From: Nigrospora sphaerica
Lineage: Eukaryota; Ascomycota; Sordariomycetes; Amphisphaeriales; Apiosporaceae
Assembly: GCA_018287875.1 (NCBI GenBank)
Contig: JAGVVL010000001.1
Coordinates: forward strand, 7,812,001 to 7,876,000
DNA length: 64,000 bases
Direction of reading: 5' to 3'
Shown here: positions 1 through 11,508 of the stretch, one piece after another
Layout of the letters: every line of letters starts with the position of its first letter
Numbering within the stretch: position 1 is the first letter of the stretch
Notes under the pieces: model-generated
Database searches by the model: none
What the model was told of the DNA's origin: nothing
What the model saw: only the letters and a program-made list of their open reading frames with translations
Made by a program: the position numbers and the translations under genes

Positions 1-17
1 GAAGGCATCGACAGAGT

Positions 18-24
18 TATAAAA
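18..24 (+). promoter_or_regulatory. TATA box of the GH5 gene
   Basis: The sequence TATAAAA lies 134 nt upstream of the ATG at 158. A pyrimidine-rich stretch follows before the start codon. This is a plausible core promoter for a strongly regulated secreted hydrolase. No carbon-control site was assigned. Confidence 0.5.
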
Positions 25-157
25 GGCGTATGGCAGCTGCCTTGGGCTCCCGAGTCTTGGCCTTGTTCTCTAGACCATTCCTCAGCCTCTCTTTACATCT
101 TGACACTTGGGTTCCGATCTTCTTGACCTCTCGCCCCCGATCCCCCGTTTCCTCATA

Positions 158-1484
158 ATGCATTTCTCTTCTGCCTTGGCCCTGGCCGGCCTGGCCGCCG
201 CCGCCCCCTCCAAGCGAGCGGGAGGTATGAAATACTGTACGTGGCAGACTCGCCCCTATTCCAAAAGGCCGAGGTAGCTCTTGACTGACCCCCCGAGCAG
301 TCGGCGTGAACATTGCCGGCTTCGATTTCGGTTGCGATATCCAGGTACGTCTGCCCCGGCTCCGCCCGCCGTTTTGCCCTCCCGGGTTTTCCCTCCGTCA
401 TGGTCGGGTATTAACTGTTTACAGGGCTCCTGCGACCCTTCCAAGGCCTATCCGCCCCTTGCCACTCTCAACGGCCCCGACGGGTAGGTGATGATGATGA
501 TGATGGAAGCAGGGCGTCTCCGTGTGCGTGAGCTGACGCGGCCTCGTGCTTTGTTCAGCGTGGGCCAGATGAACCACTTTGTCAAGGACGACAAGATGAA
601 CATCTTCCGCCTCCCCGTGGGCTGGCAGTACCTGACCAACAGCAAGGCCGGTGGCGAGCTGGACAAGGACCAGCTCGGCAAGTACGACGAGCTCGTCGGG
701 TCTTGCCTCCACACGGGTGCCACGTGCATCGTGGACGTTCACAACTGTAAGTCGCCCCGCCGTACCCCCTCTCCCCCTGACGCCTGGGGCGGCGGCTGAC
801 GCGGAAGCAAACGCCAAAGACGCGCGCTGGAACGGCAAGATCATCGGGCAGGGCGGGCCGACCAACGAGCAGTTCGCGGCGCTCTGGACGGCGCTGGCCA
901 ACAAGTACAAGGGGCAGGACAAGGTCATATTCGGGCTCATGAACGAGCCGCACGACCTCGACACGGCCAAGTGGGCGGCGACGGTGCAGGCGGCCGTGAC
1001 GGCGGTGCGGCGCGCGGGCGCGCGCAACACGCTGCTGCTGCCGGGCAGCACCTTTGCGTCGGCCGGCACGCTGCCGACCGAGGCCGGGCCGGCGCTGCTC
1101 AAGGTGACCAACCCCGACGGCACCACCGACGGCCTCGTCTTCGACGTGCACAAGTACCTCGACAGCGACGGCAGCGGCACGAGCCACGAGTGCACCACAA
1201 ACAACATCAACGAAGCCTTCGCGCCCCTCGCCAAGTGGCTGCGCGACCACAAGCGCCAGGCCCTCGTCTCCGAGACGGGCGGCGGCAACACGGCCTCGTG
1301 CGAGCGCCTCTTCTGCGAGGAGCTCGCCTTCCTCGCCGCCAACCCCGACGTCTTCCTCGGCTACACCGCCTGGAGCGCCGGCGCCTTCGACCCCAAGACC
1401 TACGAGCTGAGCCTCGTGCCCACCGCCGCCGGCGGCGCCTGGACTGACGCCCCGCTCGTCAAGGCCTGCATGAAGGCCCCCTAG
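158..1484 (+). CDS. Secreted GH5 endo-beta-1,4-glucanase (cellulase)
   Basis: Exons are 158-224, 301-344, 425-483, 559-746 and 820-1484; phases agree and give 340 residues. The start codon opens a short signal peptide (MHFSSALALAGLAAAAPSKR) ending in an Ala-rich cleavage region and a possible Lys-Arg propeptide site. The GH5 fold follows: the early strand reads GVNIAGFDFGCDIQ, the acid/base is Glu162 in FGLMNEPHD and the nucleophile is Glu271 in LVSETGGGN. In this family these two glutamates cleave internal beta-1,4 bonds of cellulose with retention, outside the cell. The closest type is the catalytic domain of Trichoderma-like EGII (subfamily 5_5 by inference). There is no cellulose-binding CBM1 or Ser/Thr linker, so this is a catalytic-domain-only enzyme. 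The gene is convergent with the SRAP gene downstream. Confidence 0.9.
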
Positions 1485-2038
1485 GCGTACTCGTCCCTCC
1501 GCCGGCCCCGTCCCCGTCTGTGGCGCGCGCGGCCCTTGGGCATCGCGGCATTCGTGGGCTGGCCGAACCCATACTTCTCTGTACATATATACATCTCTCC
1601 CGTGTAACCCACCAGTATATACAAAGGTGGCACATGGCCACCACCCCTTCCGGAAAGGGGAGGAAATATTTGATCATTTGCCTGTCGCCGCCTTCTTGTG
1701 ACTTGACACCGTGAATCTCCCTCCCCCCTCCTTTCTCCCTCACACACACATACACACACACGCACAAAGAGCATGGTTTTGTTCGGCTTCATACGTAAAG
1801 GGTCAGTTCGCCCCTAGCTCCCTAGTGACGACCTCATCCGCATCAAGCAACTCGGCCTGCAGTAAGCCATACGTCCGTGACCCCTATAATGCCAGAGAAA
1901 TGTCACCATGCCAAAATCCAACCGGGGCCTGGTTTTTGCATAACGCCGGGCGCTTCCTAAACGACGCTCCGCTTCCCAACCGTGCGGGTAGTGCCGAATG
2001 AAGCGTCCGACTCGGTGCTCTCACCCGCAGTTTCGCCC
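1485..2038. other. Convergent 3' spacer, no gene seen
   Basis: This interval lies between the stop of the GH5 gene and the stop of the SRAP gene, so both 3' UTRs fall here. A (CA)n-like microsatellite is present at about 1740-1768. Short frames here show no recognisable protein. Confidence 0.6.
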
Positions 2039-3498
2039 TCACGAGCTATTAGCGAAGAATTGGGTAATCTTCCGGCCGCCCGGCTGCTGCGCCTTCTCCG
2101 GGCTGCTCTTGGTGCGGTTGCTCGTGGCGCTGATCTTCGGCCGGCCCGCTTTCGGCGGCGCGGGCGCCTTGGCCAGCCCCTCGTTCCCCTCCTTCTGCTT
2201 CTTCTTGGGCGGCTCGCGGCCGGGAGCGTTGTCTTCGCCGTCTTTCTCCTCCTCCTCCTTGGCCTCTCGCTTGCGCCCATCCGGCTTACCCGCAGTGGTC
2301 GTGCGGAGAGCCCCCCCTTCGGGGCCCTCCTTCAGACCCCGGGGCGCCGGCGAGTCGTCTTCGACGAAGCCGCAGCGGGGCTCGGCTTTGACCTGCGGTT
2401 GCGGTGCGCGCGCGGCCGCGGCGTCCGTCGGGGCCCCCTTGGCGGCACCTTTGGCGAAGAAGTTGGCAATGTTGGCTTTGTTTTCTTTGCTGTCGAGGGG
2501 CACGACAAAGGTCGGCGAGTTGTTGCCGACCTTGCCGACGTCCTGGTGGACGGGGTAGACGTCGAGGGCGCCCGCGAACGGCCGGAGGAGCGACTGAAGC
2601 TCCTGGGTCCACGCATGCCGCCCGGGGTCCAGCCAGGTGCGCAGTGCCTCGGAGCCATTGTCGAGGACGACGGGCATCCGGTCGTGCAGGAAGCGGAGCT
2701 GCGGGTTCGCGTCCGTTGTGATGATGGTGTAGCTGTAGAGCTTCTTCTTTTCGTCTGCCGGGGCGCGTCAGCTATCGGCTCGCTCCATCTCCGCTTCCCC
2801 TTCTTCACAAACAAACCGAAAACCACCGGTCACCTACTCTCGTATTGCACGCAGTCCCACAGGCCCGCGAAGCACATCAGAGCGCCGTCCTTCCTTTTGA
2901 CAAAGTGGGGTATCTTGGTCCTCCCGCCGTCCTTCTTGAGCCACTCGTAGAAACCTTGGGCGATGACGATGCACCGCTTCCTTGCCTTCATGGTGTTCCA
3001 CAAGCCGCCGCTCTGGGCCAGCGAGTCGTCCCTACAGTTGATCGTCTTCAGCATGCTGGCGTAGTCGGGGTTCCTCTTGGTCCAGAACGGCACGAGTCCC
3101 CACTTCATACTCTGCAGCTTGTAACGGACCGCCGGGCTGCTGTCGTTGTTCGGCGAAGACGGCCAACCGTCACCGACTTTTTTTTCAGCTTCATCGTCGA
3201 CCTCTTCTTCAGCTTCGTCGTCGCCCCCTGGCTTTCCGGCACGCCGGTGCGGTCCGGCTCCCTCATCGGGCGCGTCCGCTCGGTACACAACGCCGTGGTA
3301 CCCGGGAGCGAAGTTGTACGACTGGCGCGGTGCTCCCTCGCCCTCATCCTCCGGCGCCTCATCCACCGGCATGTTGTCGTCTTGCAACATGTGGCGAATC
3401 TGGGCCGGCCGCTGCCAATAAACTTTAGCCCCCATCCGCGACTGACAGAGTATTGGACGTCGGTACTATACCAGCGCGAGCGAATAGCGGCCACACAT
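2039..3498 (-). CDS. SRAP-domain abasic-site crosslinking protein (HMCES/YedK family)
   Basis: Exons, in transcript order, are 3472-3498, 2838-3411 and 2039-2754, giving 438 residues. Exon 1 is only 27 nt and encodes MCGRYSLAL, so the catalytic Cys2, exposed after Met removal, sits on a tiny exon. Other SRAP residues are visible: Asn42 in SYNFAPG, Glu165 in QGFYEW and His224 in FLHDRMPV. In the family, Cys2 forms a thiazolidine crosslink with abasic sites in single-stranded DNA and protects forks. An acidic insertion lies between residues about 55 and 100. The C-terminal tail is disordered, with a basic KKKQK NLS-like patch. Two PIP-box-like motifs occur, NIANFF near residue 296 and KITQFF near residue 430. 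The family assignment is firm; PCNA binding is inferred. Confidence 0.88.
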
Positions 3499-4302
3499 TT
3501 CGACGATGCTTGCTATCGAAAGATAACAGCAAGCAATGGCTTCCTAGTAGGCAGCATGTCTCCGCAAAATGCAGGTGTAAGTTGTGGCGGAGGTTCCGGG
3601 TGGTGGCTTTGTCATGACGAAATCGATGCCGCGTCGCAAACGCGGGCGGCTGAGGGAGCACTTTACGCGCAGTCATGTGACGCCATCAACGACACCCTTT
3701 CCCCAGAGTCTTGCTCTTTTAGGCAACATCCACCTGGGCGATGGACAAGGGCATCTGGAACAGGATATATGTGACCCAGTTTCCCCGTGGAGTAGAAGCC
3801 TGGGTATAATAGACTTACACAGTCGGAGAGCCGGTGTAAGTGCCCGCATCTTTTCCGTTTGTAAGGTGAGCAGCTCACATCGAGGCAGTAAAAGAGTCGT
3901 GCCGCAGCAAACGAATACGCCTTTGAATGGCAATTCCTATCAAGCAAGCCCTCAAGTTCGGCAAAGACTCCTGGAAACCTGCAGCAACGGTGGACAACAG
4001 TGGATCTCACGTAGCGGAAGTATGCGGAAGCTAGAATATCGATACACCGTTGTCCATACGCGAGACTCGGCTGAACGTCGTGGTTGGAGAAGCCCATTGG
4101 TAGAACACAGTGAGTAGAACGGGGTGGGGTTGGGTATTGCTTTCTCATTCCGTGACAAATCATTTTGTGTTCCCGATTCACGCCTAACCATGCACGATCC
4201 ATTCGTGAAATTGCAGAAAACCCGTCCAATGGCATGCAGCTCGCGTGAAAACCCGGCAGACGTAGCGCATGGCCAACCCCAGACCAAACCAAGGCGTATC
4301 CC
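3499..4302. other. Upstream region of the SRAP gene and 3' region of eL18, no gene seen
   Basis: About 800 nt contain the SRAP promoter and the eL18 3' UTR. Reading frames cross it on both strands, but none has a recognisable domain or a splice-consistent model. Confidence 0.5.
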
Positions 4303-5210
4303 TTAGACCTTGAAACCCCGCGACCGTCTGCGACCACGGGCCTTCTCGAACTTGCGGCCCTTCGACTGAACGTAGGGTTTCTGGAGACGGCGTTAGTAGC
4401 GAACGTCGCATCGGCACGTCGGGTTTGTTTACCTTGTGCTTGTGGGGGCCCATGCCGAAGTGGCGAACGGCCTCACGGGCGTTCTTGGGGCCGCGGAGCA
4501 GCAGGGTGTTGCTGCCGGTGGGGGCGCGCAGAGCCAGCTGGTCGAGGGTCAGGGCCTCACCACCGGCGGCCAGGACGCGGGCGCGGGCGGTGGCGGTGAA
4601 GCGGAGGGCGGCGATGGTCAGCTTGGGGACCTTGAGCAGGCGGTTGTCATCGGTGATGGTGCCGACGACGACGACGGTCTTGCCCTCGTTGCTGTCCTTG
4701 GCGTTGCCTACGATGCGGGACAGGGAGACGGGGGGTCGGTTGATGCGCGACATGAAGAGGCGGCGCAGGATGACCTTGTTGAAGGCAGCATCGGTACGGC
4801 CTGTAGGCAAGCGGTCGAGGTCAGTCATTCGGCCGTCGCTCGCGGAAGGGTGCTCCTCGTTTGCGGGGGGTTAGACATACGCGACAGGAAGCGGTAGAGC
4901 TTCACCAAGAGCTTGAGGTAGACATTGTCGCTCTTGGGCGCCTTGCGGTGGGTGCTGCGCACGTGGTGGCGGTCGAGGTCGATACCTTTGGAGAAGCCAT
5001 TGTTAGCTTTTGTTCGAGCATGCTCTTTCGGGACGTCGTCCGCAGTGCAGAACGAGAGGTGCCCATCTTCGCAAAGGCACAGAGACGCGAGGGTGAAGAC
5101 TGGAGCGCGCTGGCGGCGTCATCGCCGCCGCTGCCGCTGCCGTTGCCGTCCGCCGCCCGCGTCCCTGTCCTTCACTCGCACGCGGAGACTCCAATGCATC
5201 ACGTACCCAT
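4303..5210 (-). CDS. rpl18: 60S ribosomal protein eL18
   Basis: Exons, in transcript order, are 5207-5210 (only ATGG), 4881-4985, 4433-4800 and 4303-4380, giving 184 residues against about 186 in yeast. The protein starts [20 protein letters not shown] and continues with [27 protein letters not shown], the conserved [15 protein letters not shown] and the basic tail [11 protein letters not shown]. It is a structural protein of the large subunit. Intron 1 (221 nt) splits the second codon, a layout seen in many fungal ribosomal protein genes. The last intron has a clear CTAAC branch site. The leader upstream of the ATG is short. A TTACCCTAA element lies about 170 nt upstream on the coding strand. 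Confidence 0.95.
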
Positions 5211-6413
5211 CTTTCTGGCTGCACTCTGCGAGCTTTGTCGTGTCGATGGGAGTGTCGCGATGGGAGGTTGAACGGGTAAAAGTTCAAATGGGAGGGGAAT
5301 CTTTTACTATGGGCCCGCAAAAGTTTAGAATTGGAAGGCGCTAGGGACCTTTGTGTGAGTGGGCGGTCAAAATTGGCAGTTAGGGTAATCAGCCTGGGCA
5401 TTGGCGTGGCTTGGCCAGGTCTCGTGCCAAAGCCAAAAGCTAGGCGGAGAGAGTCCGGCTGGCGGACAGCTGTCAGCAAATGACCTGTATCTACGCGAGG
5501 TACTTCCGTCACTACGCTCCTCGTCGACTATTAGCCAACACCCGCGGCCGGTTATCAATGGCATCCATTCCTTCCGTGGTTACCGGTAATGCCTTTTTCA
5601 GCTGAAGCTTAGGCACCTACTCCATATCTACACGCATGACTAGGTTATCATAAGGACTGTTTTCAAGTAGCTCGCTCGTCCGTGGGACGCGACGCCAAGA
5701 TCCATGGAGCGACTTTCCCCGGTCAGCCTCGACAGTGAGACATTGTCCTCTCGACCTATGCTACTTGCCTCTTACACAAGGTGCTTACGCTTTCCCACCC
5801 CGCTTAGGAGAGGCTTGCATCGCAGCGTAGCTAAGTACAGCTCGCGTGGAATTGATTGCACTCGATTCAAGTACGTACATTCCCAATTCATCATGATGGA
5901 GCCCGCATGCCATGTTCCACGTCATATGCGAAGCTGCAATACTATCCTCCGTCTCGAGCAGCTGTACTAGCCTGAGGTATGCCCGACGGCCCCGGGTTCG
6001 ACGAGAAACTGCACTCGGAACGAGCGCTAGTATCAGCTACTGACGCACCACTTATATACAATGCATGCCTCTCGTTAGAGCCGCAGTCCCCTCTTTTGTA
6101 AAGCACACCCACCCGTTTATGCAATGCCCCGTCCGCGGAAACCTCTGTTCTATGCCCTCTTTGTCTAACCAGCCTGATGACGACAGCCATGACAATACCG
6201 ATGGGGGGTTGTCGTCCGTAACTCCCTGCCCCAATTCCCCTTCCAGGTGAGCCGAGCCTCGCAGTCCTGATCGCTAGATCCCGTGTACTCGGCTGGAATC
6301 GCTCCGGCTCCTCTGCCGACCCGTGGGCCGACTCTAGAGTGGCGCAAGCATGCATGCGTCACGCATTTCCAAGGCCACTAATGGCCAGCCAGTCCTCGAC
6401 ATCCGATGCCTGC
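5211..6413. other. eL18 promoter and carrier 3' region, no gene seen
   Basis: This 1.2 kb spacer holds the eL18 leader and promoter next to 5211-5400. The remainder has only short frames without a recognisable motif. The 3' UTR of the mitochondrial carrier lies at its right end. Confidence 0.5.
5380..5388 (-). promoter_or_regulatory. Telobox-like element upstream of eL18
   Basis: TTAGGGTAA on the plus strand reads TTACCCTAA toward the eL18 gene, 170 nt upstream of its ATG. CCCTAA/TTAGGG elements bound by Tbf1/Teb-type factors are known in ribosomal protein promoters of non-Saccharomyces fungi. The match is by motif only. Confidence 0.4.
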
Positions 6414-7718
6414 CTACAAGCTCTGTTCCTCGGGCTTGAGGCCGAGCAGGAAATCCCGCGTCATCTCAAAGCTGAGCCAGTTAGCGGCCATGCTGGGAGC
6501 CACCTTCAGCAGGTTCGGAACCAGGCCCTTGTAGAGCCCCCTGACGCCCTCCTGGCGCATAATGAGGGTGACGGCGTCCCCTATCGATTTATACTGGTAG
6601 CCCATGCCGGACATGGTGTTGATTTGAAATCTTCGCCGCAGCACGTCGCTAGCACAAGTCGGTCAGCATGCACGTCCATCGGCACCGAGACCCCATCGAA
6701 CTCACAAGGGATAGGTGCACGTCTGCGCCACGGCGCCTGAAACGGCACCGGCAAGCAGCTTGCGGACAGCACTGGGGTTGCTGTCGCCCTCGGGGGTAAG
6801 GTACTTGCGGACAAACTCGTACGTCATGAAGTTCAATCCGACCTGCACGGTCAGCACCACGGGACCAGACCAGGCAGTACGTTATAGGGGCCGCGCTCAC
6901 ATAGGGTGCCACGCCGGCAACGGTAGGTATGATGCCCCGGTAGAGGGCCGCGGTACCACCTTCTTGTTTGTACATCGCTACCAAGGTCGGCCACATTCCG
7001 GGCAGTTGCTTCGGCCTGTCGCCCAGCTCGGCAAAAGATGCAGACTGGATGGACAGTCGGGTCCGGACGATGTCGAGGGGGTAGGTAAGGAAGACAGAAG
7101 TGACGCCTGCGATGCCGCCGCAGAACAGTCGCTGCACCGGGCTCAGGGGGGCATCTGGGTATTTCTCGAAGAAGGTCTGGTCACATCGCATCTGTGGTTA
7201 GTGCCCATGATGACAATGGATCGAGGGTGGGTGGTGTAGAAACCAGTTGACGGCCTTACCCGGCGGTAGAAATTGTAGCTGCCGAACTGGACGGCCGAGT
7301 AGGGCACGATGCGGATGCAATTGGTGCCGTTCCCACGCATAAAACCCCTCCAACCCTCTTCCTTCCACATCTTGGCGAGCGCTTTGCCCACCGACAGCTT
7401 GTACTCTGTGCGGCCGGCGCTCTGGACCTGGAACAGGATCTTGAGGCGCTCGAGAGGAGAAACGACGGTTCGCGAGACGGCGCCGGCGACACCGCCAGCG
7501 CAGAAGGCGGCGATTACGGGTTGCGAGACGACTTCTTGGAACTGCGTCGATTTAGAGGCGGCCTGGGCCGCCTTAAGGGCATCTTCTGGAGTCTGGAAGG
7601 GGGGCAGGTGACTCGGTCATTAGCAAGCTTTGCTCGCAAGATTGCGCCTGCGGACAGGCTTCGGGGGGCCAGGGCGGCGACGGCGCCTGGGAGAAGGGGG
7701 AGCACATACAGTTGCCAT
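6414..7718 (-). CDS. Mitochondrial carrier (SLC25), YPR011C-like APS/PAPS transporter
   Basis: Exons, in transcript order, are 7710-7718 (9 nt, MAT), 7260-7592, 6901-7191, 6706-6842 and 6414-6648, giving 334 residues. Three carrier repeats are seen, each with the PX[DE]xx[RK] signature: SPLERLK, YPLDIVR and YPFDVLR, the last completed across an intron. The stretches AGGVAGAVSRTVVSPLER, GNGTNCIRIVPYSAVQF and YPFDVLRRRFQ match yeast Ypr011c closely. That protein is reported to exchange adenosine 5'-phosphosulfate and PAPS across the inner mitochondrial membrane, linking sulfate assimilation and thermotolerance. Substrate is inferred from this similarity; a CoA-type carrier (Leu5) is the main alternative. 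No cleavable presequence is seen, as usual for the family. Confidence 0.88.
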
Positions 7719-10700
7719 CTTGACGTGCCTGGCAACAAAAAACCGGGGAGCGGTATTGCGACGCGTGGAAAATTCAAGTTTGCGTTGTCGGCGTCGGCGT
7801 CGCACAAAGGCTGAGGGGGGTGGCAGGTGTCGCACGGCTGAAGGGGCATCTAATGCTGCTTTCTAGGACTGTTTGTCGCCAAGGCGCACCAGCGGGAGGG
7901 TGGAGGGCAGTCGGTAGTTTCCCGAGACCTTCATCGAAAGAGATTGCGGGTGTCGGGCGACATAGTCGAGCTCAGGAAGACCAGCTGGCACGGTCAGCAT
8001 ACGAGTTGAGCGGGCAGGTGAATGATGCGCTGGGAAACTGGAAGTGAAGCTTCGGCGATGAGCGGGTCGCTGTTACAATTATCTCGGGCCCAGCTAATCG
8101 GGTACGTTGGGTACTTCCAGCTTGGATAGAGCGGTACCTTGGCCACATAGCAACTACTGGTGCGGGTACATTGTTGCTGACGGAAGACAATACTGATAGG
8201 TTGGGTGGGCGCGGGTTCTTCGGGGTGAGTACACGTACTAATCTTTAGTCGTGAGTGTACTTTACCCAAGTACCCCGACCTGAGGGCCTGGCGGATGGCA
8301 GTGAGTGGGTTTTTACCGGTTACAGGCGGATGAACTCCAACTCCCCTGGACAAGAACCTAGGTAGGTTGAAACCCACGATCTGTATCCAGCCGTGGCGCA
8401 CGAGCCGAAACGAGCGACAACAGGGCAGTTCATCGGCGGACGAGGGCGTGTAAAGCAGAGCCGAGTCCTGGATTCGTAAACCCAGAGAGCGATGGTTGGG
8501 CGAGAGAGAAAAAAAAAAGGGGAAAGGGCGAAGAAGAGGAACAGCCTTCTGGCGGCTTCCAGGTTGTACTGAACAGCCGGCGGTCGTGGGTTTGTATTCC
8601 TAGGTTCCAAAGCGGTCGCAGGCCTGCGCTGTATAAGACGTATGCGGCCAGATGCAACGGCGTCACCATCCCGTCGGCAAATCAGGACAGGAAAATGCCA
8701 CCTTTCCGTGTTCCAAGTAAAGAAAGTCATGTAGACATACTTCGATCGCTTGCTGCTGAACAGTAACCTTATCCCGTCTACTGGCTTGGCCTACCATCCA
8801 CATACACGCCTGTCGTACACCCATGCCTCTCTCTCCCCCTCTCTCTCCCTGTACCGTCAGCCTACGACAAGTGCCCAGGAGGCGCTTCCCGTGCGGGTCG
8901 TCTGTTGTCCCTCGGGCCTCGTGCGACTGACGATGTCACCTGGCAGCCACAGGCCGTGCCAACACGCTTCCTCACGCCTTCCCTGCCATGGATACATACA
9001 ACTGAAAAACTTACTTACCTACCCGTCCACGGGCGGTCGGGGAGCAGGGCACGCGTACTCGAACCCATGTGGCCGTGGGAAGGCGATTTCATCAGACTCG
9101 TCCGCGTGCAACTTTGGCGGCGACTCCCTGACTCGTAGGCATGGCGCCTTGCCCAGCGAGCAGCATGTGCCATGCGCGTCAGCCTGCCATGGTTTGGTCC
9201 TATGGGGCTGTCGTCCGAATCCTGACGACCGTGCGAATGTTACCGACGGCCGTCCCGGCGCCCCAAGACTGTCTGTCCCCTGGTTGCGCTGCCTAATCCC
9301 CCCCCAATGGACCCCGTCTTCTACAAACATGTCTCCCGTCGACTGCAACATGTACAGGCACAGCAGGGTTGTCACAGAGACGGCTATACGTGGACCCGCA
9401 ATGCCAGACCGGCTGTCGCTTGCTATGCAATCCAGTCCTGTCCGTCAGTTTTCCCCTTAGTTGCTCTAGCACTGACTGCAGCCCGCGGGACCTCTACTCC
9501 CTGTCTCGTGCTTGGGTTAATGGCATCATGCGAGCTGTGGCAGCGGCCTAGGGATTAGGTGCCTGCTTCCTTATGATCGTCAGCTGTGCCTCCTGGTCCG
9601 AGAAACCAGGTTCGCCGTAACATCGCGTGCAGGGCTGATGGGCAAGTTCTTCAGCCCTAGGCGATAAGTACCTACGAGTTGAGCTGGTAGCAATGCAAGC
9701 CCACAACCAAAGCCCTGAATACGAGTGCCTACGCAAAGGAACAGAAAGACCTCCCTGAATAGGACGCACGTGGACTAGATGAAAAGAAGGACCCACGGCG
9801 AACGGGAACAGGGAATTCAGAGGCCGGGCCAAAGCAACCGTTTCCTGAGCCCTGTCTGCCTGTCCGCACACATTCCAACCATGTACATACATCAGGTGGT
9901 GGCTGCATGGATACGAAGTAGGTAGCCGAAGCCCCCCCCGCATCTTCGGCTGCGACCGGGTCTATCAAGAGGGTTGATCCACAAGATTCACGGCGGCTCC
10001 CCAGTACTAGACTGATGATCGGCCTGCGCGCGGGGCTTGGCATCGGAGGCGAAACATGGTGCTTCGTCCACGATGAGCCGGGTCTCCAGAAGGTTGAGAC
10101 CTGCATGGGAATCCGATACTGGGGCGCGACCTATTGTTACTCGGCCACAGTCCTTCCACCTTGACTACTGGAGTCATAACCTGAGCTCCTATTGAAGGTG
10201 GCATAAAGTGCCTGCTATGCTATTCTTCTGGAAAGGACCTCGTATGGGCTCTTCCTTCCCGCCTTCTGTTGACTGTATGGTCTTTTGCAGTCCAAGTTCG
10301 GTACTATAGCCAAGTCCGGTTGCCATCAACAGGCCGAGGCAGTACCTACAGTATCCAGGCGCAGCGGAATATGAACATTTAAGTGGATATTGACAGGAGA
10401 ACGAGGTAACAGCCAGCTCCAGGGCGTGGTTCTGGGGACCAAGATGCTTGAGGGGCCAGCCTATTCAAGCTAAACATAGAGGACGGCAAACTCCAGCGTG
10501 TATCCGACTTCAAACGCTGCGTTGTCCTACCTTAGTTTCATAGCAACGGAAGGGAAATGGCCGTCAGGCGCTCCGCACAGAAGGCACAGAGACAGATAGG
10601 CTTGAGTATATGCCTCATGACCGCCTTCATACCATGCCAGATAGCCAGTCAACTGTGACGACTCCTGTGTGGCGACTAGGACCGAGTGTGCAAACCGCTG

Positions 10701-11508
10701 CAAAACTGACGGCCAGGCCACGGCGGCATCTTAGAAGCCGGGAAACAGAGAGGCCCGGCCACGGGGGCCTCCTTCTTCCACGAGGCGTATAAACGAAGCC
10801 GACACAGAGGCAGGCATGGAGTTTTGCCACGGTTAGAAATCAGGGAGCTCTGAACCGAGCCCAACTTGATTCTGGTTTTGCCTCGGTGCTTCTCCCCATG
10901 GCTGATTGGACGAGCCTTCTTCAGGGAGTCAGTTTCAGACTGGCCACACTGGTAGTTTCGCCGCGAACTCAGTTGTCCATCGGGCTTCAGCTTGTAACGC
11001 CCGCACGGCATTACACTAGGTGCATTCCCGTTCGCTCGACAGGGTTGCGGAAGGCGCCAGGGAATTCGTACACAGCCATCGTGCTCACAATGGTGCATGT
11101 TTAGATCACGAGGTAAGCTGCGCGCATGCCCAGCGAAAAAGATACGAAGTTGCTACCTGAAAAGACGAAGATAAGTGATCTTGTGAGTGCTATAGAATTA
11201 CAATCTGTGGAGTCGTTCGCTACCTGGGCCGCTCGAGGTAGCCGGTTCTCTGTGGGAAGGTCGGCACGGTCGAAGAGGATCAGTCGTTCGCGAAGTCCGC
11301 TCGTACGCTATCCGTAGCGCACGCTTCTCGGCCGGATATATCGCCGATACATCGTCGGTCGGTCGAGACTAGAAGATAAGTGACAGCCCCTAGAAGCAAA
11401 TGAACGCGAATCAAGTGCCCTCCCCGCCCACCATTACTTAAGTTGACTTTTCCGCTCCTAACATGGCTCCCGTGGTCGCTGTGGATTCTGTCTGTTTTGG
11501 TATACTTA
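7719..11508. other. 3.8 kb gene-free spacer
   Basis: No convincing gene was found. The longest frame (8750-9460, +) is low-complexity and has no domain. The left end contains the promoter of the carrier gene, and the right end the 3' UTR of the SR protein. It carries one of two copies of CCTAGGTAGGTTGA (8357-8370). A non-coding RNA or a decayed element cannot be excluded from sequence alone. Confidence 0.45.

Noticed and set aside
582..1586. 334-codon minus-strand frame over the GH5 gene
   Set aside because: It is antisense to well-supported exons; GC-rich codon bias makes the antisense frame stop-poor. No domain is seen.
4985..5065. ATGG followed by GC dinucleotide (near 5070) as a start exon for eL18 with a GC-AG intron
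   Set aside because: A canonical ATGG|GTACGT exon is present at 5207-5210 with a good leader, so a rare GC donor is not needed.
8750..9460. 236-codon plus-strand frame in the 3.8 kb spacer
   Set aside because: Low-complexity Ser/Pro/Arg content, no motif, and no splice or promoter support.
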